The notes below the pieces were generated by a model that was given only the letters and a program-made list of their open reading frames with translations, was not told where the DNA came from and did no database searches. This document shows positions 28,510 to 39,225 of a DNA stretch of 54,306 bases, in pieces. How positions within the stretch are numbered: the first letter of the stretch is position 1; every line of letters begins with the position of its first letter. The stretch is from Rhizophagus sp. LPA8_4_AMF (lineage: Eukaryota; Glomeromycota; Glomeromycetes; Glomerales; Glomeraceae): the NCBI GenBank assembly GCA_021464525.1, contig JADRCO010000104.1, positions 1 through 54,306 on the forward strand, in the 5' to 3' direction. Position numbers and translations under genes: made by a program.

Positions 28510-28692
28510 TTTTTTTGAAGAAATAAAATTTTTTGTAAAGAAAGTGCGCAGGTTATTTTTGAAATTTTTTTTGATTTATTTTTATATAAAATATTGTATA
28601 AATATTAACTACGTAATTAAGTATTAAAAAAAGAAAGTGTTTATAATAGAAGAACAAAAAAAAAAAAAAAAGAAAAAAAATAATAAAATTTA

Positions 28693-28746
<54 letters not shown>

Positions 28747-28749
28747 AAA

Positions 28750-28782
<33 letters not shown>

Positions 28783-28980
28783 GAAAAAAAAAAAATAATT
28801 ATTCTATATTTAGGTCTATATTGATAATATTGATATATTGACATATTGTGTGTGTCGCAAATATTTCTTTCATATCGGATTCGATCGGCTGCCCGCAGTA
28901 TATTTCTTATCTCGTATCTGCTTATTTAATCTATACGACACTACGACCCATTCATTTACCTCGCTTTATAAAGAACCCAT
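28510..28980. repeat. A/T homopolymer block upstream of the F-box-like gene
   Basis: About 28655-28797 is almost pure A and T homopolymer: two similar modules of AATAAAATT followed by a T run and a long A run. It sits between the 5' end of the F-box-like gene and the 3' end of the RNase III-like gene. It could be real promoter low complexity or a region where assembly is unreliable. Confidence 0.7.
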
Positions 28981-29814
28981 TTATTGTCCTTTTATCGATA
29001 AGATTATTTCCTTTTTCTTTTCTTCCTTGATAGTTTTGTCATTGGTTCCTTTCTTTTTCTTCTTTTTCTTTTTAGAATTTTCAGTACTAACTTTATTCTC
29101 TTTTATATTCTTATTATCATCATTCTTATTGATTTTTACCCCTTTTTGCTGCTTTTCTTCTTTATTGGTCTCCTTAACAACTTTATTTGTTATCTTATCA
29201 TCTTTCTTATCATCTTTCTTATCATCATTCTCCTTCATTTCCACCATTCCTTTTTGTTTATCTTTTTTCTCTTCAATGGTTTTATTTTGTTCTTCCTTAA
29301 CAACTTTATCAGTCTTTTTTTTATTTTTCTCAAAATAATAATCAACTATATCTGATGTGAATTTCTTCATTTCTTCTTCCATTCCATTAAATAACATTGC
29401 AGAACAATAAGCTTCCATCATTTCTCCCAAATGATAAGTAGTTTTAGTATGCTGTAACATCAGTTTATCTAATTCACATTTAACAGCTATTTCGGTTAAA
29501 AATTCTCTTGAAATTATTTTGCTAGTGATTGTCGTAAAATCTTTTCTAATCGCACCGGGAACTTTTAATTTTAATGCTCTTACCGCATAATAATTATATG
29601 CTTTGTCCCCAATAAATGAATCTAATCTATCATATTTAGTAAAAAGTGTTGTAACAACTTTCTCATCGTTAATTTTTGGTAAGTTGATTTTTTTTGTGGA
29701 ATAAAAAGCTGAAGGATGAAATCTTAAATTAAAAGTACGTGTTAGAAGTGGATTCTGTTGTTGTAATGAGACAAAATTATTAGATTTTTTTAAATTTCGT
29801 TGTAATCGAAACAT
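28981..29814 (-). CDS. Divergent RNase III-fold protein, probably mitochondrial, Lys-rich tail
   Basis: Single-exon 277-residue frame. The N-terminus (1-~42) is basic, Ser-rich and free of acidic residues, ending FHPSAFYSTKK, like a mitochondrial presequence. Residues ~60-165 resemble the RNase III endonuclease domain: FIGDKAYNYYAVRALKLKVP aligns with the signature FLGDAVLN helix, ITSKIISREFLTEIAVKCEL with the second helix pair, and LGEMMEAYCSAMLFNG with the ADVFEALIGA helix. The Glu before F-L-G-D in active enzymes is Ser here, the Asp of GD is kept, and the distal acidic residues (E...ME) are present, so catalysis is doubtful. Mitochondrial ribosomal proteins of the mL44/mL57 type are inactive relatives with this fold. 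Residues ~170-277 are highly charged and disordered with an eight-Lys run. It is a paralogue of the protein at 33837-34346. Confidence 0.65.
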   Translation of the reverse strand: MFRLQRNLKKSNNFVSLQQQNPLLTRTFNLRFHPSAFYSTKKINLPKINDEKVVTTLFTKYDRLDSFIGDKAYNYYAVRALKLKVPGAIRKDFTTITSKIISREFLTEIAVKCELDKLMLQHTKTTYHLGEMMEAYCSAMLFNGMEEEMKKFTSDIVDYYFEKNKKKTDKVVKEEQNKTIEEKKDKQKGMVEMKENDDKKDDKKDDKITNKVVKETNKEEKQQKGVKINKNDDNKNIKENKVSTENSKKKKKKKKGTNDKTIKEEKKKEIILSIKGQ

Positions 29815-31263
29815 TTTTAATAAGAATTAACAAGTTTTTTTGTTAAATGAGAGAAAAAAAAAACAAAGCATATAAAGAAGAAATATTGTCACAAATGGTA
29901 AAAAACGTACGTAATTTATACAAAATTTCTTCTTTTTGAAAATCATTCATTGAATGCCATATTAGGGAACAATTATAAACAATTATAGAATCGGTCTAAA
30001 AATATCCGTTAAAAAAAGAACTAAAAGCGAGTAATAACCGAAATGACGAAACTCTAAAACAGAAATATTCAGGATCTGAAACTTAATTAAAAACAAATAA
30101 ATTACCTTTTTTAATTTGGATCCTCGAACTAAAATTGTATATCTTTTGGTTTCAGTACTTACGCCAATTATTTATAATATTTAAGAAACCCTTTGTTTTG
30201 GATCAGCACTAGGATATTGGTTATGGAGTCTCTTTTGCGACTTTGGCGTAAAAATATTACATTGTGCATTTTTTTTTTTACCAATCGAAATCTTCGATCA
30301 TGGATTTCCACTTGCACGGAAAACGGGCAAATTTTCCGACACCAAGTGTAATCGGAGTGACGATCAAGTCCCAGAAATATGTGTCACAAGGGTTGTACTA
30401 TATGAGATTATCGGATGTTTAGAATTCCGGAAAATTCTAATATTATTTCTGTATTTGGATCCTTTGTATGTATAAATAATATGACTATCATATTAAATTA
30501 AAAAAATTTCTCTTGTTATTTAGTACACGTTTCATAATGCTGAATTTGGGAAACTTATTCTCAACAGAGTTTAATATCGTTATTATACACATACTGTAAT
30601 TAAAATTTGAACTATTATAGTAAATAAATGTAATACTTACTGTATGATGGAATTTTATTCCGAATAACCTGTATAATATCTATAATTGTCATAAAAAGGA
30701 AGTTTGTCGTACAAAATATCATTGTAATTTTACCCAATATACTACATATTTAAAAAAATATTTAAATCAAATAACTCCGAAATAAGCACTATTTTTAATT
30801 TATTCTTTGTAAATAGGAATAAGACAAAGCTATATTACTTTATCTTCCTCATCATATCATTTGAATATTTAATGATAATTAAAAAGTATGATAGATTCTA
30901 ATCATTTGATTGTACAATTATCTATATATCGGATACCTATCGATTGATTATCAATTTCTTTAATGGTGTACTAATGTGAATATTCAAAAGTCGGATTATA
31001 ATTATTAAGTACTTTTCTCGTATCACATGACATGTTACTTATCCGAAATATGCAATGATTTTCCTTACGCATTTTGTAACTTCGGAGAATGATTCTATTG
31101 GTTCGTGTCAATTATAGATTATGAACAATTTTTTTTCTTTATTCTTAAATTCTTTTTTTTTTTTTTTTTCATCTATTTCATCTACCGAATAAAAAATTTT
31201 TCCGTTAAACTTAAATTATATGATTTCATTATCTTTTATATTTTTTTAATTTATATTTTTATA
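29815..31263. other. Intergenic region between RNase III-like and kaptin genes
   Basis: 1.45 kb between divergent starts. AT-rich, with a poly-T run at 31151-31170 just before the kaptin start. No gene, RNA or repeat is recognised. Confidence 0.45.
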
Positions 31264-33665
31264 ATGGAAACTGAAGAATACTTCAATGAAAGTCATTACG
31301 AACACTTTCCTTCGGGAGGTAGAACGTAATTTTTTTTCGAGTTTCTATCACCTATTAATCAATTCTTATTAAAAAATAGATTAAAAACTAAAACTGCTTA
31401 TTGGAAAATATCTTCCTTTAGAAATATCTATGGATTATCTGTATTCACCTCACATTTAGAAAGTGGTTTACCTTGTCCTCGAGAATTTCCATCAAATGCT
31501 CTTAAAAGTCCTCCTCATGAGATTTTTGCTTATAATTTGAGAAATAAGAATAATAAAAAAAGTAAGTCACGTATTTCAACTAAATAAAAAATCTTTCATT
31601 CAAATTAATTTCGTAATATTAATAATGTAGGAATCCATCAACATTTATTCGTAAGTTTTTTCTATGGGATTACCTGTTTTATTTCAGCATCAGGGTACTG
31701 GAATACAATTGAATTACCATTAGATATTAAAGATATTGGTATTTTTATAAATTTTTAAAATTTTTATATTTCATTTTATATTTATTCATTTGATACTTAA
31801 AATTATCTAAATAGGCGAAATAATTTCAATGGATGTATTTTCTTCAATTAATTCGGATTTAACCATTGCCTTGACAACAGTCAATGTAAACCTTTTAAAT
31901 TTCATTTTTCTTTAAAATTCAAAGAAGTATTTTTTAACAACATAACAACATAAATGTTTTCTTTTTGTAATTGTAGTCAAATCAAAAGATCACTTTGGAA
32001 GATGATAATCAATTTTTTCTTCAAATTTATTCTTTGGTGGATGATTCAACATCAACATTTATGGAAGATGCTGTTTTAAAGGTTGTCGGTAAGAATAAAT
32101 TGTATTGGTGAACCTTTTTTAATTAATCCGATTATTATTAGATTGACATTTTTTTAAAAAATCATTTTTTTTAGAAAAAGATTGTCATCAAAGTATTATG
32201 CTTCATTTCACACCCTTGCAACTTTTTCACATTAAGATTAATAAAGATGGTGAAGATTGTTCTGCTTTACTTTTATGTGGAACTGATGGTGGTATACATT
32301 TATATACTGAAGTGAGTTCAAAAATAATATATTGCATAATTATATGCATAATTATAAAATATTTATATAATATTTATATATAATTTAAACTAATTATTTA
32401 AAAATTATTTGGTAATTTCTTTTTATCAAAATCTTTAATAACAATTATTGTAATTTTAAGGACAAATATGCAAAGAAATGGGAACAATCATCTATACAAC
32501 CTTATTTTCCTTTCATTGATGGATTAACTAGATCAGCTAATTCTGATTTAAAGTAATATAAAAAAATTAATTTTAGTAAACCTATTTAATCCATTACTAA
32601 TTTACTTTTTTTTTGATTTTAAAAGGATATTATCTTTAGAAATTAAAGAATTTCATAATGTTAAAATTATAGCGGTAGGGTGCCAAAATGGAATGCTTCA
32701 CATATCAGTCTTAAAGCGAAATGAATCGAATGAAGAATTTGGTAAATTAATATAATGTTGTTATATTAAAACAAATTCATATTTATTAATGGAATTTTCG
32801 TAAAATTTTATGATTTTAAAGTACAAGAACAATCATCAGTTGCACTATTTAGCCCTATCACTTCAATATCTATTTTCACATCATCTACAAGTAAAGGTTT
32901 GTAAATTATATAAATAAAGTTTTTTCTTATAAGAATTTAACAAATGTAAAATTTTTTTTTAGATAAACAAGAAATTCATATGCTTGTTACTTGTGCCGTA
33001 GAACAAGCAATTGTTTATTGGTATGATAATTATGATAATGCATTTTAACTTTTATTATTTTATCTAGATATTTATAGACAATTTATTCACGTTTCAGTTA
33101 TGTAGATAAAGAAATTCTTAAAAGTCCATTATATTTAAGAGAATGTTCACAACATGATAGTGTTTTATGTTCTCATATAATGGATATAGATTGGGATGGT
33201 AAAAATGAGATTCTTATTGGAACTTATGGCAGAGAATTACTTATTTATAAACAAAGTGAGTTATGACGATTGTCATAAAACAAATTTTATAGATTATAGT
33301 ATTATAATTTTTTATTTTTTATTTTGATTTTAGATGTTAATTCTCAAGGTATGATTACGTATCAGTTGTTATGGCAAAAATCTTTTACACATCCTATTTA
33401 TCGAATAACTGGCCTAGATTTAAATGAAGATGGTATTGAAGAACTTATTGTAGCTACTCAATATGGTGTACATATTTTACAGGTAACAAATTTCAAGGCT
33501 ATATGTTTAATATTTACATGAGATTTTCTTATTATTTATAAATTGTATTATTATTATTTTTTTTTTTTTTTAAAGCCAAATTTAAGTAAAGCCAAAGAAC
33601 AACTTTTGAAAGTATTAGATGAAATTGATAATTTAAATAAGGAATATAAAAAACTTTGTATATAA
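31264..33665 (+). CDS. KPTN: Kaptin homologue (KICSTOR complex subunit)
   Basis: Kaptin is an integrin-like beta-propeller protein of KICSTOR, which holds GATOR1 at the lysosome and restrains TORC1 when nutrients are low. Thirteen exons: 31264-31325, 31380-31561, 31631-31738, 31815-31885, 31977-32088, 32175-32311, 32461-32552, 32626-32741, 32822-32896, 32963-33020, 33098-33255, 33334-33482, 33576-33665; total 1410 nt, 469 residues, near the ~436 of human KPTN. Family-matching stretches in order: FRNIYGL, IGEIISMDVF, MLHFTPLQLFHIKI, LLCGTDGGIHLY, AVGCQNGMLHISVL, HDSVLCSHIMDIDWDGKNE, ILIGTYGRELLIYK, LLWQKSFTHPIY, GLDLNEDGIEELIVATQ, YGVHILQ. The D-x-D-x-DG blade loops are visible. The C-terminus is a short coiled coil. 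The upstream in-frame extension (to 31105) is low-complexity and was not used. Confidence 0.88.
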
Positions 33666-33836
33666 TTATTTACAGATCTAGTTAATAATAATATTTTAAG
33701 ATCTAAAATTATTAATGACACGTGTTTGATGAACTGGGATCATAAAAGATGAACTGAACTGATTAACTATAAAAGGAGTTGATACGCAAATTACCATCTG
33801 TATATAAATCGAAAATTTTTTTTGATTTGATTTAAA

Positions 33837-34346
33837 ATGTCTCGTATAACAAATCTTTTAAAAAATTCATTAAATTTTATTTTAAACTCTCGGAAACAAA
33901 AGTTCTTTCCATCATCTTCACCACAAAAAAAATTAGAACTTCCACCATTAAAAGAAACTATTCGTGACGAAATTTTAACACATCCAACAGCACCGCTAAA
34001 TAATCATCATCCATACAGAAGATACTGTTTTTACGGAGATAAAGCATACAATTATTTTATAGCAAGAGAATTATATAATAGGTTACCTAATGCAAGCAAT
34101 GCAGAACTTAGCATATTAACCAATAAACTTATATCAAGAAGTTTTCTTGCAGATGTAGCTATTGAATGTGGTTTAGATAAATTGATTAAAGTAGCCAAAA
34201 ATGCTCCAATATCCACCGGAATTTTATGTGAAAATGTTGAAGCTCATTTTGCTGTATATATATTAAATGGTATGGAAGATGAAATGAAAAAGTTTACTTC
34301 TGATATTATTGATTTTTATTTTGAAAAAAAGGATGCACAAAAGTAA
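33837..34346 (+). CDS. Divergent RNase III-fold protein (paralogue of 28981-29814)
   Basis: Single-exon 169-residue frame starting 171 bp after the kaptin stop. Residues ~1-40 are basic and Ser/Asn-rich (MSRITNLLKNSLNFILNSRK), compatible with a mitochondrial presequence. Residues ~62-165 carry the same RNase III-like pattern as its paralogue: FYGDKAYNYFIARELYNRLP, LTNKLISRSFLADVAIEC, CENVEAHFAVYILNGME. The Glu that precedes the FLGD-type motif in active enzymes is Cys here, while GD and the distal E..xE are kept. Both proteins share a nearly invariant C-terminal block, NGMEDEMKKFTSDI followed by YFEK. This copy lacks the long Lys-rich tail. Function not established; structural role in mitochondrial RNA or ribosome is an inference. 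Confidence 0.65.
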   Translation: MSRITNLLKNSLNFILNSRKQKFFPSSSPQKKLELPPLKETIRDEILTHPTAPLNNHHPYRRYCFYGDKAYNYFIARELYNRLPNASNAELSILTNKLISRSFLADVAIECGLDKLIKVAKNAPISTGILCENVEAHFAVYILNGMEDEMKKFTSDIIDFYFEKKDAQK

Positions 34347-34853
34347 AAGGAAACTTCATAGTAGATCAAAAAATAATTAGTACTTCTTTTTTTCTTTTTT
34401 TAATTATTAGTTAATTATCTCGTTGAATGAATAATTTAATTATATTATATATATACATATATATTTTTATGTATCTGAAATCAAAAGATTTTTGTTTTTT
34501 TTTTTTAAAAAAAAAGTACACTATTACAATGAGATTTTAGCCAAAGTTAATTGGAAATGATAACATACTAGGTAATCGCTTGTCAAAATAATTATAAGAA
34601 ATTTTTTAAATGTTTACTCTTACCGAATCCAGAACCTTTTGGTAAAAATTTTATTTTTACATGAACTTATATATTTAGACTTTCGGCTAATAAGATCCAT
34701 GCTGATCTCAAAAAGCAACATGATTATATACCATGTTTCCTAATAGTCGTTCGTGATTTTCTTTATTAATATTTTTATGGGTGATGATTAAGCTAAAAAA
34801 GTTATCAGTAGTTTAAAATTGTATACGGGACGTTAGTCTCCGTGGTATAAACC

Positions 34854-34906
34854 AGTTATTTCACGGTGATGATCAATGAATATCTATGGCTTCCCGTGAA
34901 ATAACT
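34854..34906. repeat. Perfect 13-bp inverted repeat, 27-bp loop
   Basis: AGTTATTTCACGG at 34854-34866 and its exact reverse complement at 34894-34906. Isolated from genes; could form a hairpin. Confidence 0.85.
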
Positions 34907-35561
34907 ATTACTTATACTCATGTTTTTTGTAGCAGTAAACATGTGACACACCAATAAAAGAACTTCAGTTATATAATAAAGAATGGTCAATTCAAATGTT
35001 ATTAAGATATGGAAAGTTTATGTATATTTTATGAATTGGATAAAAAAAAATATTAGATGAATTATTTTTCAGCTTAGTAATTATACTGTATTTCATATTT
35101 CATATATTATATTAATTTTTATTAAAAAAAAAAAAAAAATTTAAATGATAATAGTAAAGTAATTTGTAATTTAAAAAAGAACTTTTTTTAGAATTTTAAT
35201 ACAATCAGTAATTAACTTTAAAATCATAATTATTATTATAACCTGCTAAATCTTTAATTAATACTTTTATTAAGCAAAAAAATAATGATGACAAAATTTT
35301 ATTAATTTTTTTGCTAATTACATATGGTAATAATTTATTGCATTATATAAGATTATACTAAATGTTTTTAATAAGTAAGTATTAATTTCAAAATTTTTTT
35401 CAATAGAAATTTTAATTAATTTGATTTTGATTAGAAATGATCCTTAGTTTTACTAATCATTATTTTTAGTCATGGCATCAACCAAAATTTATAAATTACA
35501 TGTTCCAATTTTCTTCCAATATGTAAAATCATTATTTGTCACGTACATAATCCCATAACGC

Positions 35562-35790
35562 CAAGTTAATGTTAACTCTGGCCAAAAAGTCGCGTAAAAG
35601 GAATTTTGTTGGTGATGCACTGATGCTGCCCTTAAACCATAGTGGCGTCACGAGCGTCCTTAACGTACAGTGGGACAGTGGATATCAACGTACAAACTGG
35701 GCACTTGCACGTGATAGCGTTAACGTTAAATCCGGCCAGTTCGTACGTTAATATCCACTGTACATTAAGGAACCCCGTGGCGTCACAGAT
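35562..35790. mobile_element. Inverted-repeat (MITE-like) element
   Basis: Arms at about 35656-35700 and 35736-35773 (GTCCTTAACGTACAG..., AACGTACAAACTGG and its complement) pair over ~36 positions; the left arm has an extra ACAGTGGG duplication. GTGGCGTCAC, itself nearly palindromic, flanks both arms (35642-35651, 35777-35786). A second motif, GTTAAYGTTAA...CCGGCCA-like, occurs at ~35565 and ~35719. The block is clearly richer in G and C than its surroundings. No target-site duplication was identified. Confidence 0.65.
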
Positions 35791-36796
35791 GCGGCATGAT
35801 TGACAGGGTTAATATCCATTAACCTTTATTGGATGAAATGATTTGCCAAATTTTTTAATATATTATTTTATAGATTTCATCCAATCTTTTAAGTGTAAAT
35901 TAATTCTTTGGTTTGTAAATTTATTTGATTTATTTGTATAATCAAGATAGTAGCACAGCGGCGTTCCAAGCCATACTTTGTTTACCTTTTTTAGTTCTCG
36001 AATTTTCCACAAAAGTTCTTTAAAGTTTAAACAAGTAAAATAAATAAAATTCCGCTTTAATAATTTGTCTAAATAGTGTCTAAATAATATGTTATTAGAA
36101 ATAATTTGAGTAATTTGCAGAATAACAAATTTATTATCTTTAATTAGTAAAAGTCAATAATTGAGACCTAAATTAAGTAAGATCCCATAAATTTTTACAG
36201 GTTCAAATTCAAAGAAACCAGAAGATAATGAACCTCCTTTTGTGCTTATTATATATAACTAAACGAAGATTATCTACGTTATTTAAACAGCTCTATTGAT
36301 TATGATCTTCTCTTCTTAACATTGTTTATTAACTATTTTAATTTTTAAAGGTTTTGCGATACGATGCGAACGATGATGATGTATTACGATTCCATGCAAA
36401 TGTAAATAATGATATAATTTTTTTTAATCATTAAATCAAAGGTGATTATTTAAATCAAAGGAAATAATTTCTAAAATAATATTTTTTTCGTAAGCTTGTA
36501 AAATGTTGGCATTGTAAGCTAATTAAAAGATTTTCTAATCATCCTTAATTACTGATAGACTGGATCGACTGGATCTTTGTAAAAAAAAAAAAATTTACGT
36601 ATTACAAAAATTAACCTCCTTCATTGAGATGAATATGTATGGTAAATAATTAACATATGTAGTAGGTGTTACCAACATTGTGATAATTCTACTAATGCTA
36701 CAAAGATAAAAGGAATTAATTGAGAAATTAGCATATAAACAAAATTTTCTTTGTTTTCTCCTCTCTCAATTTTTTATCTAATTTTTTTTTACAATT

Positions 36797-39225
36797 ATGA
36801 GCGAAACAGCTGCACCTAAAAAGAAAACGTTGTATAAAAGAGTGAACAAAGTAGCAGAGGTTGTTGTGGATGGCGCGGAACCAGTGGTTAATACAGCAGC
36901 TACAATTTGTGCCGGAGTAGAAGCCGCGGCAAGTGTAGCAGTACCATTTGCAAATTTTTTACCACTTATAGGAGAGGTATCCAGATTACTTAAAGAAATT
37001 GTAGATATATATCAAACAGCAGAACATAATAAAAGAATATGTGGTGTAATGTTAGATAGAGTAACCATAGCTGAATCAGCTATAAAAAATTTAAAAGTTC
37101 GTAGAGAAGAAAATGAAGAGTTTTTTTCAGAAGAAAATTATGTTAATTTACAAAAATTAGTTAACGTAGTTGGTAAAATACGTAAATTTCTAGCAGAAAT
37201 TTCTCAATTAAAGGGATTACAAAAATATATTCAAGCTAGAAATATTGAAAAGACTACAATGGATTTAAATAAAGAATTTGATTTTACCATTCAACTTTTG
37301 GAATTTGCTTTCATGGTTGATTTCAGTGCACGTAATGATGTTGATAATAAAAAGATCAAAGCTGATATCGAAGATTTAACTGAGGTAACGTATTTTAATT
37401 TTTAATGCGCATGAAATAAATATAATAAATTTAATAAATATTCATTAATAGTATCTTCAAGTAATCGGAGGTGGTCTAACTGATACGAATAAAAATGTCT
37501 CCGATCTAGTTGTACAATTGAGCGTACTTAATAAAACAATAATGGATAAATCTGAAACTAGTATATTTCAAAGTGTATTACTTCCATATAATGATTTTGA
37601 AGAAGCTGAAGTTGATGAAAGTATTGGTAAAAAAATAAAAAAATTTAAAAAAATAAATAATGGGATTAATGATTTCGTTGCATTAAAATTAGTAGCAGAT
37701 GAAAGTAGTAACGAAGTAGCTAAGAATAACATTAAAAATCAAGTTACAATTTTAAGAAAATTAGAGGAATGTGATAATATTATTCAATTTTTTGGTTTAA
37801 CTACTACTGATGGTAATAAATGGTTTTTAGTAACTGAATGGGCTGAATATGGTAATTTACGTGAATTTTATAATACTTATGGACCACTTGATGTTAAGGT
37901 GAAATTATTATTTGCTCTTGATATTTCTAGAGGTTTAAATTTCTTGAGAGCTGTTGAGGTAATTATCTTTGATGAGGGTTTCTTGTTTTTTTTTAAAAAA
38001 ATTCTCTATTTATATACTTTTATATATTTTAACCATTTCTTGATTCATTCCTTTTCATCCCTTTAAATAGATTGTTCATCGTGATATAAGAGCCGAGAAT
38101 ATTTTAATTACAGATCATCAAACAGCCAAGATTGCAAATTTTAATTCAAGTAGAGCCGTAACTGATGTTACAAAAAATCACAAAACTACACTAGAATGTG
38201 TTCGATATTGTGCACCAGAAAAATTAGAAAGATTAGGATCACAAACTAAATATGATACAAAGAGTGAAATTTATAGTTTTGGTATTTTACTTTGGGAAAT
38301 TGCCGAAGAAAAAGTTCCTTATATGGATTTTAATGATATTATGGCCATCACTGAACTTGTTGGTGAAAAAAAATATCGTGAACCATTTTCTGAAGTTTCT
38401 CCTTTACCAAAAGAATATCAAGATATTGCGAAAAAAGGTATATACATTACAAATTTTTTTTTTTTTTTCACTTATTATAATAATAAATTTCTTAAATATC
38501 TATCAATATTTTTAGCTGTTGATCATGATCCAAATTATAGACCTTCATTTACAAGGATATTTACCGTATTACAAGAACTTTATTCGAAAAAAAGTAGACC
38601 ACCACCATCACCTCGTATAAATTCTACTAATTCTATTACTTCTTCTTTAAGACGTCAAGGAACTATTGATAGTTTTAAACTATCAGAGGAAGAAGAAGAT
38701 GATATTATGATATTACCAAATTTCAGTGATTTTAATTATATGACAGTAGATGAAGCAGCAAAACAACATAAACTCCCTGATGGAGATCGTGAATTAGCTT
38801 ATAGATGTTTTGATGCATATTCAGATTTAGGAGATATGAAAGCGAAATATTTTAAAGCATATTATATTCAACAAAAATATGTTGAAGTTGAAATGGAAGC
38901 AAATGAGAAAGATCAATTAATAGCGAGTTTATTTAAAGAAGTAGCAGATTCAGGTGATGAATATCCTGAAGCTCAATTACGGTATGGTAATTGTTTAATT
39001 AAAGGTATCGGAGTTAAAAAGAATTTAAAAGAAGCAGCAGTTTATTTTACTAAAGCAGCTGAAAATGGACAAGTTGTTGGTATGTTTAATGCTGCTAGTT
39101 TATATTTTTCTGGTGGTGCCGGTAAAAAAGATCCTAAATTAGGAGAAAAATACATGAAATTGGCAGCATATAGACAACATGCGCAAGCTATTGAGTTTTG
39201 TAAGAAAAATAATATTCAATTATAA
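36797..39225 (+). CDS. MLKL-like four-helix domain + pseudokinase + Sel1 repeats
   Basis: Four exons, 36797-37384, 37452-37958, 38071-38437, 38516-39225, give 723 residues. Residues ~20-240 form an alpha-helical N-terminus resembling the MLKL-NTD/HeLo-type four-helix bundle (hydrophobic FANFLPLIGEVSRLLKEIVDIYQ, then HNKRICGVMLDRVTIAESAIKNL). Residues ~250-500 are a TKL-like kinase domain. The VAIK Lys is present (VALKLV, K275) and so is HRDIRAEN (H368-D370), but there is no glycine loop, the alpha-C Glu seems replaced (NNIKNQVTILRKL), and DFG reads NFN at 388-390, so Mg binding and catalysis should be lost. CAPEK and an F-lobe SFGILLWE remain. After a Ser/Pro linker (~515-545), residues ~560-723 contain Sel1-like repeats (AQLRYGNCLIKGIGVKKN, KEAAVYFTKAAENGQ). 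The family is expanded in Glomeromycotina. A cell-death or membrane-permeabilising role is inference from architecture. Confidence 0.85.

Larger units (their letters stand above)
34347..36796. other. Repeat-bearing intergenic region
   Basis: 2.45 kb with a perfect 13-bp inverted repeat (34854-34906) and a larger, comparatively GC-rich inverted-repeat element (about 35562-35790). The rest is AT-rich. The 35569-35751 open frame lies inside the inverted-repeat element and is not a believable gene. A CT-rich leader precedes the kinase-like gene at 36750-36775. Confidence 0.55.

Noticed and set aside
28838-29355. Plus-strand open frames rich in F, S and L (166, 60 and 69 residues)
   Set aside because: They are antisense shadows of the Lys/Glu-rich tail of the minus-strand RNase III-like gene.
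31651-31687. Perfect-looking intron GTAAGT...TTTCAG inside kaptin exon 3
   Set aside because: Only 37 bp, and its removal breaks the frame. Reading through gives continuous coding sequence (QHLFVSFFYGITCFISASGY) that connects to conserved segments.
35569-35751. 60-residue open frame in the GC-richer block
   Set aside because: It lies almost wholly inside an inverted-repeat element and has no family character.
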